From Bos javanicus (lineage: Eukaryota > Chordata > Mammalia > Artiodactyla > Bovidae), in NCBI RefSeq assembly GCF_032452875.1, contig NC_083869.1, positions 123,758,001 through 123,822,000 of the forward strand: DNA of 64,000 bases, given 5' to 3'. The number at the start of each line of letters is the position of its first letter. The stretch's first letter is position 1. Under the pieces are notes generated by a model. It was not told the DNA's origin, searched no databases, and worked only from the letters and a program-made list of their open reading frames with translations. This document shows, in pieces, positions 1-11,412 of this stretch. Made by a program: the position numbers and the translations under genes.

Positions 1-308
1 GGCTTGTTAAGACCAAGGAAATCAACCCTGAAGATTCATTGGAAGGACTGATGCTGAAGCTGAAGCTCCAATACTTTGGCCACCTGACGCAAACAGCCGA
101 CTCATTGGAAAAGACCCTGATGCTGGGAAAGATTGAGGGCAGGAGGAGAAGGGGATGACAGAGGATGCGATGGTTGGATGGCATCACTGACTCAATGGAC
201 ATGAGTTTGAGCAAGCTCCGGGAAATGGTGAAAGACAGAGAAGCCTGCTGTGCTGCAGTCCGTGGGGTCGCAAAGAGTCAGACATGACTGAGCAACTGAA
301 CAATAACT
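1..308 (+). mobile_element. BovB (RTE) LINE, 3' end, cut by window edge
   Basis: This is the 3' terminal part of a BovB non-LTR retrotransposon. It carries the BovB block running from 'gactgatgctgaagctgaag' through 'atggttggatggcatcactg' to the terminal 'cagacatgactgagcaactg'. The same block recurs at 43.4-43.65 and 45.6-45.88 kb on this strand and inverted at 29.5, 36.2, 41.5, 48.0 and 59.8 kb. No intact reading frame remains. The left end lies outside the window. Confidence 0.9.
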
Positions 309-2689
309 AAGACCTCCTGGGGCCTTAGGCTCAGCCTGCTGCTTTTCTGGACGGGAGAGCTGGGGTCCTGGGGGTGCAGGACACTCACAGTCCCCCGGCA
401 TCAGCCCAGACTTCCTGAGGATCCTTCTCCCTGACAGGCAAAGTCCTCAAAGCCTTTCAGGGTCTCTGCTGTCTCCTACTTCCTCCCAGGCAGGCAGGTT
501 CTGGCCTAGCCATGTCGATGTGGATCCAGGGCCTGCTGGCCTCCTAAAGTGACAGCCAAAACTCAACTGACCACAAGACACATAAGCCCCAAACCGCCCT
601 CAACCTGGTGCTGGGACAGCTCCTGCCCTCGCCCCAACCCCCACCCCCATCTGCAGCGAGGACTGGGAGCCCTGATCCTGCCACCACCAAGACTGAGATC
701 CAGTTTTGGGTAGTGGGGAACAGGCAGCATTTTGTGCAGAGCCTGGGTTTTTCTCAGAGGGTGTTTTGGGTGCCCAGATGGGAGACGATGATGGAGAGGC
801 AGGGAGGGTTGCAACACCAAGAATCCCGTGAGCCAGGCCCACCATGCGATGTCATCCCAAGTCAGGTAGGAGCCATGAAGGGTGTTAGGCAGAGATCAAG
901 GTGACTGTCCTTCTTTGGGACAATCACTTCCTGGTGTCCGGGATGTCAGTGCAGGCCGCCCCCAACATCTGTGCAGGCCCTGTCCTCACCTCACCACTGA
1001 CGGCTACCCATTGGGGTTTAGGGGGTGTGTGCTGGCCACACGGGTCACCCTCAGAGGAGGAGACCTGGGATGAGGCCATGCAGGTCCCAGAAGCAGGTTT
1101 AGGTCAGTCCGGAAGGGAGCTCCGGGGTCGGGGGACCGGAACTTGCCCTTTGTCTCCCTTGTCCCTGAGGGGAGAGGCACAGCTGGAGGAGGGAAGAACA
1201 GGCCCCCAAAAGAATGGGACCCCAGGAAGAGCCCCCTACTCATGTCTCAGGGTCACAGGATGGAGAGAAGGGGCAGTGGAGGGCTGAGGGACCAGGCGGG
1301 TGTGGTGTGGTGGAGGGATGTCTGGTCAGAGATGCCCAGGGCCTGAGATGAAACACTGGGTGTGGAGTACAGGGGACCACAGAAGTTATAAGAGTTAAAC
1401 TTGTCAGGACTCAATGGCCCCTGAGGTGTCATGAGGGTCAGGGATGCCCCCTTGCTTCTGATTTGGGCGAGTGGGATCTGCGGGGGCAACACTAAGACAG
1501 GAATGGTGGAAAGGACCAGGTTTGAGGGGAAGATGAAGGGTTTGGATTTAATCTTCTCAAGGGGCAGGAGGCGGCAGGACCCCCAGAGGGAAAGATCTAG
1601 GAGGCAGGGGTGGCCTCTCCAACTCAGCTCTGTATGGCCAGGCCGTTGACAGGTCCGGTACATCAAAGACTCTTGATTTGAATCATGACTGGAAGGAGGG
1701 CTGATGGTAGCTGATAGCTACAGGCTGTTAGCATGTGCACTGGGGATGGGCCCACAGGGGTGGCTGAGCTCAATCAGGGAGAGAGAAGAGAGGAGGGTGA
1801 TGCGGGGAAACAGGGATACCCGCCCCGGCTCCATCCTGGCTGGGTCTGCAGAGCCGACTGCCTCCTGGCTGCAGGCAGGGGCAGGCGGGCAAGGCATGGG
1901 AGGAGAGAGCAGGTCCAGCACCGGCACCTTCCAGGCGTTGACCTGGCCCAGTCAGTGTCCCACCGCTGACCAATCAGATCCGCACATCCTCCAACCCAGA
2001 AGAGCACGGAGTGGTCTCCCAAAGGTCTCCCAGGGGTGGGTCACCATGCGGTGAAGGGCGGATATTGCTGCCTCCAAAAATCAGGCGTTAGTTGCTGACA
2101 ACTGCTGTAATCGTGATTAGAGCAAAATCTGTGCAGAACACAGAGGCAACGGATATTCATTTCAACTGGGAGGTGAAGAAAATTTCATGGAAAGCCCGCC
2201 TTTGACTTCAGCCTTGAAAATAAGGGAAGATTTCAATAGGCAAAGATGAGGTTTGGTGGGGAGGGCAGGAGAGTGTGCCGGGGGCAGGGGTACAGGACAC
2301 AATTCAGCAGCACCGCAGGGGCCTGGTGTGCTTTGAACAAAAGGTGCAGTGGATAAGGCTGGAATTAGAAAACGTGTCCCTGGAGAAGTAGCAATGGGCC
2401 AGTGGGGGATAAAGATGGAAGATCTGAAGTGGAAAGAGAGCAGAGATAAACACTCCCCGTGGAGCAGACAGCCCATGGCTGAGCCGCCGCACCAATGAAG
2501 GGACAGGTTTAGAATTCGAATCACACAGCCTATGTTCCTGAGGAGACTTAGATGAGAAGAATAACAGAATCATAAATTTTAAAGTCTTAGAATCCTAGGA
2601 AATCTTATAATCTTAGAATAATTGAATTATTGGATCTCAAGGTCTACAACTACAGCCGTTTGGAATCGTAGATGGCTCGGGGTGTCATA
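309..2689. other. Single-copy GC-rich DNA, no gene seen
   Basis: No repeat family or coding domain was recognised. Overlapping frames of up to 137 residues occur on both strands without domain signatures. From about 2570 to 2640 there is a short degenerate run of 'cttagaat'-like units. Confidence 0.5.
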
Positions 2690-2895
2690 ACCCAGCTTCC
2701 TCCCTTCCTGCAACGATACTCTGCACTCCCTGCTCAGTGCTTTGCACACTTTATGTCCTTTTGTCTCCATGACAACCCTGGGACATGGGAACTTATTTTG
2801 CCTGATTTTCTAGATGAAGAAGCCGAGGCTCAGTGAGTACAAGTCACTGCTAAAGGTCAGACTCCTTGCAAGCAATGTGACCGGGACTCAGCCCA
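2690..2895 (-). mobile_element. MIR SINE
   Basis: The segment reads as the complement of a MIR: 'agtgctttgcacacttta', then 'gatgaagaagccgaggctc' and 'taaaggtcag'. These are the core and tRNA-proximal parts of this ancient mammalian SINE. It is strongly diverged. Confidence 0.7.
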
Positions 2896-3784
2896 GATCT
2901 CTTGGCCTCCAAGGCCTCTCTGCTTCTCCAAATGCACCCTTCCTCTGTGCGCACCTCCAGTAACGGGGAGCTCATTACCCCTCCCCAGGGCTGCCCATCC
3001 ATCCTGGCGGTGGACACGTCTCTCCTGTTGTTCCTAAATCTGCCCTGGGAGACCCCACAGGAGAAGATAACCTTCACCTGGGACTCCTGTAGGGAGCAGA
3101 GCAGCTGCCCGAGGTGGGACGGTGCTCACACAGAAGCAGGGTGTCTCGGGTTAGAGGAGCCCCAGCTGCAGCCCCTCCCTGTGATAGAGAGGAGGGGGAT
3201 TCATCCTGAGGGAGGGAATCAGCCTAGACGTTGGGAGCAGGAGTTCTCAAAGACGAGTGAAGACGAGCCCAGAGCACTGGGCGCTGCGGTGGGGGGTGGA
3301 CTGTGATACAGAACTGCTCCCCAGCAGTCAGAGCATGGGGCCTAAAAAGACCGGATCCTAAGTGCTGTGCCTTCAATTTCTTGGCTCTTCTCCCTGAAAA
3401 CTTACTCTACAAAATGTGCCTTTGTCCCATCCATCCTCCCAGATGGCTTTTTAAGTGAAGATTTTTGGTAACTGGGAGAAGAAAAAGGAAGGGTAGAAGG
3501 AGAGGGAAGTGGGGTGAAGCTGCAACCCCCAGGGCTGGAGACAAAGTCAGAATAACAGTGAATGGGAGGATGGGGCAGGGGAGCCCAGGGGTCCAGGAAG
3601 GGGCAGAACAGGCCTCCCTGGATGGGACCTCGGCACAGAATGGAGTCATGTGACAGAGTCCCAGGCACAGGCGCTGGTGGTGTCCCGGCCCCACTGTGAG
3701 CCCAGCTCTGGGTGAGCACTTTGGCCTCACTGACCCAACACGTCTTCACACAGCCTGCGTGCATGTCCTGGGACCGTCCTCATC
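2896..3784. other. Single-copy DNA with a purine-rich patch
   Basis: No gene or repeat was recognised. A purine-rich patch lies at about 3476-3525. The 134-residue frame at 2902-3306 has no recognisable domain and begins in the MIR flank. Confidence 0.45.
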
Positions 3785-3905
3785 CACACAGGAGGGGCTC
3801 AGAGAGGTGCAGGCCTTCACCCAAAGTCACACAGCTGGAGAGAGGCAGATTCAGGACTCCAGCCCAGGACTGTGGGACTCCAGAGCCCCGGCTCTTACCC
3901 AGGAA
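3785..3905 (-). mobile_element. MIR SINE fragment
   Basis: Contains 'ggggctcagagaggtgcag' followed by 'caaagtcacacagctgga', the complement of the MIR tRNA-related region. Confidence 0.6.
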
Positions 3906-3964
3906 TCACACAGCCCCTCCCAGACTGCCAGCCGGGAGAACCGAAGAGATCAGCCCCACTGCAG

Positions 3965-4025
3965 CGCCACTGCCCTCAGGCCTCAGTTCCTCCATCTGTA
4001 CAATGATGCGGTTGATGGAACTCCC
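3965..4025 (+). mobile_element. MIR SINE fragment
   Basis: Contains 'gcctcagttcctccatctgt', the plus-strand MIR phrase. The fragment is short and abuts a MER5-like segment. Confidence 0.45.
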
Positions 4026-4039
4026 TGGTTCCAAGCCTG

Positions 4040-4160
4040 AATATACAACAGAATCTCCTGAGCGCTTCTCAACAATGCTAAGGCCTGGGCACCACCATAG
4101 GCTGATAGAGTCAGAATTTCTGGGAATGGGGCCCATGTATCTAGATTTTTTAAAAAATCC
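4040..4160 (+). mobile_element. MER5-like hAT relic
   Basis: The phrases 'acagaatctcctgagcgctt', 'tcagaatttctgggaatggg' and 'gcccatgtatctagatttt' resemble the MER5 group of non-autonomous hAT-Charlie elements. Ends are not clear. A perfect 16-bp palindrome (4144-4159) lies at its right border. Confidence 0.5.
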
Positions 4161-4161
4161 C

Positions 4162-4800
4162 ACTGCTGACAGTCCTCATTGCTGGAGAGGATGCAAAGCA
4201 GCAGGAACTCTCACCCGTTGCTGGTGTGAATATGAAATGGTACAGCCCTTTTGGAAGACCGTTTGGCAGTTTCTAACAAAGCTAAACATAGTCTTACCAT
4301 ATGATCCAACGACAGACACACTCCCAGGTATTCACTCAACTGATCTGAAAATTTGTGAACACACAAAACCTGCGTGTGATTGCTTATAGCAGTTTTATTC
4401 ATAATTGCCAAGAGCTGAAAGCAACCGGATGTCCTTCTGTAGGTAAATGGATAAAGATACTGTGGTACCTCCAAACAACGGAATATGACTCAGTGATAAA
4501 AGGGATGAGCAACAAGCTACACAGAGAGATGGATGAATCTTAAATGCCCATTGCTAAGGGGCAAAATATCATTTGAAAATACTACATTTATGTGACATTC
4601 TGGAAAAGGCAAAGTTACAGAGACAGTAAACAAATCAGTGATTACAAGGAGTTTGGGGAACAGGGAAGATTGTAGAGGTGAAGTATGGAAGATTTTTTTC
4701 AGGACAATAAAGTTATTATGTGTAATACTATTGCAATATAATGGTGGATTAATTAATGATACCATGCATTTGTCCGGATCCATAGAACTTACAGTAGAAA
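4162..4800 (+). mobile_element. L1 3' UTR (old L1M type)
   Basis: The segment shows the order typical of older mammalian L1 3' ends: 'tggagaggatgcaaagcagc', 'ttgctggtgtgaatatgaaa', 'ccatatgatccaacgacaga', 'attcataattgccaagagct', 'gaatatgactcagtgataaa'. It is non-coding, 5' truncated and diverged. The 225-residue frame at 3712-4389 runs across MIR, MER5-like and L1 DNA and is not a gene. Confidence 0.8.
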
Positions 4801-5775
4801 GGGTGAATGTATGCAGATTTTGAAAAATCCTTTAGGAGGTCTGGGATTCCAGGGTGGGATGCAGACAGTGACAAAAGAATCTAACTTTCTCACAAATGTA
4901 TGAAACTCCCTCACTGAGGCAGGTGAAGATAAAGGAGCTGACTTTTGTAACTTTGAAAATGGGTGGAGACTGGAAGGAACTGCATGTAAGCGTCATTTTC
5001 TAGTGGATAAAGGTATTTGCTATGGCATACGGGTTAACAGTTCTGAGATGACTGTACACCTACAGGCGGAACAAGCGTTCCTGCGGACGGCAGATGTCGG
5101 GAGCCATGTTTTCTCGCTGCTGGGGTGGGAGGTTCCAGACAAAGAAGGGGAGAAAGCTAGAATGAGCCATGTGGTAATGGCTTAGAGTTGGAGACATCAG
5201 TATGAATTCATGTTTAGCTGAATATAGACATAGAGATTTACATATAGAAATATTTATACCTAAGTCCTAAGCATGGGTTAGTGCAACAGAACTTTATTTC
5301 CTGTCTCTGCGAGCTGACAGAGCCTAGAGGCAAATGACATCCCAGTCACAACAAGCAAATCTGAGACCCACATCTTTAGTTTCTCATACCGTTCTCCAAT
5401 AAAAGGAGCCAAGGCTCCTTGAAGAAAAAGCTGATTCTAGATCTAGGGCAGGAAATATATAAGATGAGCATTGCACATTGTTTAATGCCAGACAGTAAGA
5501 AAGTGCCAGTAACAACCAAACAAAAGAAAAACTCATAAAGACAGGTGACACTCAAAGGGACCAAGAGCCAGCTGAAAGAACTTTCAACAGCCAAAGCTGG
5601 AATAATCTGAACAACAGAACACAGAGTAAGATTGGATTAAAACCCCAAAGATAAAATAAATATGCATGAGTTCACACTGATATGAATGAACAAATACATA
5701 CACATATATACATATGAAAAAGATCTCACATGCAGAAGAATTTTAAATAATTTATGTATCGAATCTGTGATGTCA
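4801..5775 (+). mobile_element. Ancient L1-lineage 3' sequence (probable)
   Basis: AT-rich, non-coding DNA directly continuing the L1 3' UTR, with phrases I associate with old L1-lineage 3' tails, such as 'ggaggttccagacaaagaag', 'aaggagccaaggctccttga' and 'gaccaagagccagctgaaag'. The subfamily is from memory and not verified. It could be an unrelated old repeat. Confidence 0.45.
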
Positions 5776-5789
5776 CCTGACTCATTCCT

Positions 5790-6895
5790 GATGCTGGTAC
5801 CTTGTCTCTTCCCTTTTGTGTTTCCTAATCAGTGTGACTAGAGGTTTATCAATTTTATTGATATTCTCAGAGAATCAGCTTTGGTTTCAGTGATGTTCTT
5901 TGTTGCTTTTCTCTACTGATTTCTACTCATAATTATTTCCTCTCTGTTACACTGAGTTTAATTTGTTCTTCTATTTCTAGTTTCTTCAAGTGGAAGCTGA
6001 GGTCAGTGATTTGCAACATTTCTTCTCTCCTAATGCAGCATTTAGTACTATAAATTTCCCCTAAGACCTGCTTCAGCAGCATCCCACAAATTCTGATATG
6101 TTGTGTTTTCATTTTCTTTCTGTGAAAAATGCTGTCTAGTTCCTCTTCTGGTTGATTCTTTTACACATGGGCTATTTAGAAGTGTGCTATTTTTTAGTTT
6201 CAAAATATTTGGAGATTTTTCAGAGATCTTTCTGTTACTCAAAGAGCACTTCCTCTTAAATTACTGATTTCTCATTTATTTCTGTTGTGGTCAGAGAACA
6301 TACTCTGTAGAACCTGAACCCTTCCAATGTACTGAGACTTGTTTTATGACTCAGAATATGGTCTATCTTGGCATATTTAGATATACTCGTGAAAAGAATG
6401 TGTGCTCTGCGGTCACAGGGTGGGGTGTTCTATAAATGTCACTTAGATCAAGTTGGTTGATAGTGTTGATCAAATTCTCTATATCCTTTATGACTTTCTG
6501 TCTACTTGCTCTATCAATTACTGAGTAAGGGATGTTGAAATTTCTGACTATCATTGTGAGTCTGTCTATTTCTTCTTGCAGTTGTATCATTTTTCTGTTT
6601 TATGTATTTTGAAGCATTGTTATTAGGTACATAAACATTGTTAGGTCTTCTTGATGAATTCACAATATCATCGCCTTTATCTCTGGTAATATTGTTTTCT
6701 CTATAACCCACTTTGTCTGATATTGCTATAGCCACTCCAGTGTTCTTTGCCAGTCACCTTACTGGGTGCTGGATATTTTTGTTTTGTTATAAATATTGTT
6801 GAGCTTTATTCTGTAATGTAACATTAAGTTACTTGGAGACAGTGTGGTTCTTCAGAATCTTCTTTAGGATGTCTTAGGTGGGACCACAGTAGCTC
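5790..6895 (-). pseudogene. L1/HAL1-like LINE fragment with endonuclease remnants
   Basis: On the minus strand, the frame at 6363-6590 encodes an L1 ORF2 endonuclease C-terminal stretch including DIYRTPHPVTAEHTFFS, and a second frame (6048-6242) covers the adjacent linker. From the left end inward the order is the start of the reverse-transcriptase region, then endonuclease. At about 6743-6755 the match jumps straight to the 5'-proximal phrase 'gggtgctggatatttttg', which in the related copy at 29.9-32.8 kb lies near the far end. The ORF1-equivalent part is therefore missing. Stops and frameshifts make it inactive. Confidence 0.75.
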
Positions 6896-7317
6896 TCAGT
6901 CTAAGACTAAAGGTTCCCATACCCGAGGCAAGACCCTTCCATGTCCCTTCCAGAGTCTGCTCTCTGTCCCTTTCTTCTCTCTTCTCAGGCACTGTGTCCT
7001 GCGAATTCCAGCCACCTTGGTCTTCTGGAATCTCAGCTCCACCTCTTCAATGCTGGGACCTCCCTGGGCTCCCCCTGGGCTCCTCCTCCTTGCCCATAGC
7101 CAGGAAACTCTCAGGGCTGGAAACCAGGGCAATTTAGGGCTCACTTCATCTGTTTCTCATCTCTGTTTCGCTGCCTGGCACCCTGTATCTTGTAAGCCTC
7201 TCTTTCATAAATTTTGTGGTTTTCCTTTCCCACTTCAGGTGGGAAGGTCACTCCATCTTGCCTCAAAGAGGAAATCTGTACAGCTGGGTTTGAGAACCAC
7301 TGAGCTACACCCATCAT
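6896..7317. other. No gene seen
   Basis: GC-richer DNA. The first 60 bases may still belong to the 5' end of the neighbouring L1-like element. Nothing else was recognised. Confidence 0.4.
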
Positions 7318-7412
7318 TTCATTGTTAATATGGGTAAACTGAGGCTGGGATTATAGTACTTGTCCAAGGTCACATAGTAGGTTGGAGGGTCTGGAACCTG
7401 CACCCCTCATGT
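7318..7412 (-). mobile_element. MIR SINE fragment
   Basis: Contains 'gggtaaactgaggctgggat' and 'tgtccaaggtcacatagtag', the complement of the MIR tRNA-related half. Confidence 0.65.
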
Positions 7413-9370
7413 ATGGGATTCTCCTGAGAAACCCAAGGTGGTTTCCAATGGGGACAGTCCTCAGACAGTGATGAGGCAATAGGAGTTGGCCGCAGCAGAC
7501 CTCCGCAGCAGCGTGGAGGGAGGGCTGGTGATGGAGGCGGTTTTCCTTCTGCATCTCTTAGTCCTCCGTGTTTCCCTCCCCGCCTTCCTCCTTCCTGAGT
7601 GCAGCCCAGCCCAAGGCTGTATCGCCTCCACCTCCAGCATCTGGCAAACCCACCACCCTGCCCAGATGCCCAGCCCCATGTCTAGGGCTGTGGCCCAAAA
7701 CTGGGTGACAGAACTATAACCAAAAAGGAGAATGAGGAGAGGATGATGCTCACAGCCAAGAAGCCAGGGAAGAGCCGAGCCAGCTGCTCTGGAAGCTGTT
7801 CCAGGCCCAAGCACATCATGATGCTCTCGCATGCTTCAGTTATGAAAAATTTCTACATCTAGATCCAGATACATAAAATTAGTTCCTTTCCTCACCTTTC
7901 CTTTCCATCCCTAGGTATCTGGTGGATTTGTCTGCTTCTATAGCAGCCTCCAGATGCTGGGAAAACAAGAACTTCTCAAACTATGGCTAGAAAATGAGTG
8001 TTGGAGAGGCAGCCATGGTACCTTCTGGTGAGAAGCCATGGCCAGAGGCTCTCAAGGTGCAGAGAGAGGATTTGCTCCTGCCCATCTGGCCCAGGGGCTT
8101 CAGAGCTCACTGCTTTTGCCCCCTGGATTTGCCCCTCCTCAGGGTTTCCTATCCCGGAAAAGCTGTCTGAAACCTCCTCTCCTTCATCACTCCTCCAAAG
8201 TTCAGTTAAGTCACTCCTGTCCCCAAATGTACCAAGAGCCACGATGTGCCCACCTGCACCGGGCACACAGCTGTGAGCATGCCAGTCGCACCCCTGCCCT
8301 GTTACCTCTGGGTCACCGTCTAACCGGAACAGGTGACGAAGGTGATAAAGCACAGCTGTGCTGAAGGCTGTGCTCGATGCCTGCAGCTGCAGAGCAGACA
8401 GAGGAGAGGAGACCCCAGGCAGAAGGACACAGGTGCAGGAGCCCCGCGGTGGGGGGAGCTGGGGGTGCTTCTCTGCAGAGGGAAGCCCCCGGTTCCCAGC
8501 TCCTAGCAGCCAGGTCAACTTCACAGTGATCCTGGGTCCTCCCAGCCCACGGTCACCTGACTGGACCCTGTGACCCCATTTTCAGTCTCTAAAATACCGT
8601 AGTTAGTTTGCAGCCCTGGGCTGGCCCCGCCCACAAGCAAGCTGTGCCCCCTGAAGCCCTTGTGCTTCCTCCCACTAACCACCGCCTCCCCGTCCCCCTG
8701 CTGACCTGCTCCTTCACCCCTTTCCCAGCCTCCTCTGTGCTCTGGGATACCCCACAGGGCCCCCCACTCCTTTGGATGTTGAAGGCCTCCTGGGAGTCTG
8801 TAAGGATTGTATTGACACCCTGTCAAGAGGCCCCTGGCATCTTCTGGGCCCCTTTGGGGACAGGGTCCTGCATCAGCCCTGACTAGGGGGCCCAGGAAGA
8901 GGAGGAAGTGTCAGCTAGTGAACCCCCAAGGACTGGGACGGGGACCCTTAGAGGAGGACTTCCCGTCCCATGAACCTCCATCCTCAGGCAGATGGGACTC
9001 TACCCACCCATCCTCTGGTCCCAGTCCACGGGGCCTTCCTGGACCAGGATGATGTAACTGGACTGTGGTCAGAGCCCAGGAGCATGTTCTGGAAGCCCTG
9101 GCAGCGGCAAAAAGCTGGTGGAGGGGGTGGGAGGGGAGGGGAGGGTAGACACAGCCAAGGGGGCGTGGCTCCAGTCAAATCCATTTCCTCTCTGATGCTG
9201 CCTCCTGTCCTGAGTGTGGACAGGTTGTGACTCTGGAAAGACTTGGAGGAGGAGGACTGCCAGGAATCCAACAGCCCCGAGGGCATTTGATCATGGTGCT
9301 CAGAACATGACCAGCCACTGCATGCCAGGCCCTGGGCCAACCCCCACCCTGGGCATCGTCTCTAGGACCC
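7413..9370. other. Single-copy GC-rich DNA; G-quadruplex motif at 9123-9145
   Basis: No gene was recognised. The longest frame (182 residues, minus, 7976-8524) is opposed by plus-strand frames at the same place and shows no domain. A five-run G-quadruplex motif lies at 9123-9145. Confidence 0.5.
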
Positions 9371-9380
9371 TTTACAGCCT

Positions 9381-9581
9381 GGTGGCTCAGACGATAAAGT
9401 GTCTGTCTACAATGTGGGACACCTGGGTTCGAGCCCTGGGTTGGGAAGATCCCCTGGAGAAGGAAATGGCAATCCACTCCAGTACTATTGCCTGGAAAAT
9501 CCCATGGACAGAAGAGCCTGGTAGACTATAGTCTATGGGGTCGAAAAAAGTCAGACATGACTGAGCAACTTCACTTTCACT
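9381..9581 (+). mobile_element. Bov-tA SINE with target-site duplication
   Basis: A tRNA-derived head ('ggtggctcagacgataaagt', 'gggttcgagccctgggttgg' with a B-box-like GGTTCGAG) is joined to the BovB-derived tail ('ggcaatccactccagtacta', 'gtctatggggtcgaaaa'). It is flanked by the direct repeat 'tttacagcct' at 9371-9380 and 9582-9591, which fixes both ends. Confidence 0.95.
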
Positions 9582-9804
9582 TTTACAGCCTCTGGAGGAG
9601 CACTGCTACTGATCCCACTTTAGAGATGAGGAGCCCGAGGCTCCTGCCTACCTCTGTTTGCACCTACCACACCTCTGGGACTGCCTGAAACCTCCAGATT
9701 GCAGGCTGGCACTCCCAGAGCCAGGCTACAGCCTCTCTATCCTTGTTCAAAGAATGCCCTAGAAACGGTAACTGTCTCATTTATAGAGGTCTGTGGAGGT
9801 GAGT

Positions 9805-10081
9805 TGGAGAAGGCAATGGCACCCCACTCCAGTACTCTTGCCTGGAGAATCCCATGGACGGAGGAACCTGGTGGGCTGCAGTCCATGGGGTCACTAAGAG
9901 TCTGACCCGACTGAGCGACTTCACTTTCACTTTTCACTTTCATGCATTGGAGAAGGAAATGGCAACCCACTCCAGTGTTCTTGCCTGGAGAATCCCAGGG
10001 ATGGGGGAGCCTAGTGGGCTGCCATCTGTGGGATCACACAGAGTCAGACACGACTGAAGCAACGCAGCAGCAGCAGCAGCA
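9805..10081 (+). mobile_element. Bov-A2 dimeric SINE with target-site duplication
   Basis: Two BovA monomers in tandem, each starting with 'ggagaaggcaatggcaccc' or 'ggagaaggaaatggcaaccc', separated by a CACTTTCA-type linker and ending in an (AGC)n tail at about 10063-10081. The flanks 'gtggaggtgagt' (9793-9804) and 'gtggagatgagt' (10082-10093) are a 12-bp duplication with one mismatch. Low divergence between the monomers suggests a fairly recent insertion. Confidence 0.95.
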
Positions 10082-10093
10082 GTGGAGATGAGT

Positions 10094-11055
10094 GTCAGCA
10101 TTGAAGGGGCACTGTATCCTCCTGGCTGGCTTTGCCAACCCCAGGCAGCTCAAGGATGCTCGGAGAAGACTGCTGTGAGATAGTGGCATGCAGGGAGGAT
10201 CTATCAGCCTGGAGAGTGTGGAGTCCATGAGATCCTGCAGCCGGCCTGGAAATTGGCCTTATTGAGGGTCCAGGGGACCCATTTATGGGTTGAGGGAGGG
10301 ATAAGCAAGGGGTTTTCTGGATCTGTTTCCAGGACATGAACCTCTGGGTTCAGAAGTCACTGTGTCAGTAAATTAATTCCCAGCATGCTTGTCATAAGGA
10401 CTGGGAAAAGAAGCTACCTCTTTCCTGTGCACTGGGGACTATAAAAGATTGCTCTGGGAGTTTCAGGGCCTCTGTGAGAAGAAGAGCACAGAAGAAAGCA
10501 GAGCCTAGAGATGAAGCCAGAAAGACCAGAGCTTGACAACATGGATTGGACCTGTGTATCCAGCCCACCTGTGGGCATGCATGTCCTGCCTTGTATCAGC
10601 TCAGGTTCCTGGGCCCATCCCTTCCCAGGCACAGGCAGCCGTGGCTTCTGTCCACAGCAGCAGCTTATCTTTGCCTGGGACCAGGGCTGGAAGGCTTCAT
10701 CCCCCTTCCCCAGCAAGAAGTGGCTTTTGTTTCTGCCCCACCCTCCTCCCCCAGGACTATAGGTCTTTTCCTGGGCCCTGCAGGGGGAGGGGGGTGGCCG
10801 TGAGAGGTCTTCCTGTCCCCCTGAAGTCCTTCTGGGCTTATGCTTCACAGGAGATAAGGGTCTGGGAAGTGGGAGGAGGTTCAGATCGGTACCGTAGTGA
10901 AGCAGCTCTTTGAGATACAAATCCAGTCCTGAGCATCTTTCTCCCGGGCTCCATGAGAAACTGTCATGAATGAACGTGCACTCCCCTTGAGTCTGGGGCT
11001 CCCAGGAATGCTCAGCTGGCATGCCAGTCCACATTCAGCCTCTGAGAGTTCGTTA
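10094..11055. other. Single-copy DNA, no gene seen
   Basis: A 206-residue minus-strand frame (10414-11034) and plus-strand frames at 10511-10913 overlap each other. None has a domain, signal peptide or splice context that I can defend. Confidence 0.45.
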
Positions 11056-11071
11056 AAATGTTAGCTGTTTA

Positions 11072-11396
11072 CACTGGAGATGCAGACATAGAGAACACAC
11101 TTATGGACAAGGGTCGGGGAGAAGAGAGAGAGGGTGAGATAAATGGAGAGAGCAGCATGGATGCATATACACTAACACATGTAAATAGACAACCAATGGG
11201 AATTTGATGCATGATTCAGGGAACTCAAACTGGGACTCTGTAATAACCTAGAGGGGTGGGAATGGGCAGGAGGTGGGAGGGAGATTCACCAGGGAGGGGA
11301 CGTATGAGCACCTGTGGTAATTCATGTTGATGTATGACAGAAACCAAACCAGTATTATAAACCAATCATCAATCAATCAAAAATAAATATTTTTTT
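11072..11396 (+). mobile_element. Ruminant L1 3' end with 16-bp target-site duplication
   Basis: This is a 5'-truncated L1 copy containing only 3' UTR, with phrases such as 'agacatagagaacacactta', 'gggaatttgatgcatgattc' and 'cctagaggggtgggaatggg', ending in an ATCA-rich and A/T-rich tail. The perfect direct repeat AAATGTTAGCTGTTTA flanks it at 11056-11071 and 11397-11412. The intact duplication implies a recent event. Confidence 0.95.
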
Positions 11397-11412
11397 AAAT
11401 GTTAGCTGTTTA

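Noticed and set aside
4144..4159. Perfect 16-bp palindrome GATTTTTTAAAAAATC
   Set aside because: A short AT-only core at a repeat boundary is easily produced by chance or A-tail remnants.
3712..4389. 225-residue plus-strand frame
   Set aside because: It reads continuously through MIR, MER5-like and L1 3' UTR sequence, so it is an accidental frame across repeats.
7976..8524. 182-residue minus-strand frame
   Set aside because: No recognisable domain and opposed by three plus-strand frames in the same interval.
9381..9450. tRNA gene signal (B-box-like GGTTCGAG)
   Set aside because: It is the tRNA-derived head of Bov-tA and lacks a foldable, intact tRNA cloverleaf. The same applies to the other SINE heads.
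10414..11034. 206-residue minus-strand frame
   Set aside because: No domain or signal peptide, and overlapping plus frames of up to 126 residues make random GC-rich openness more likely.
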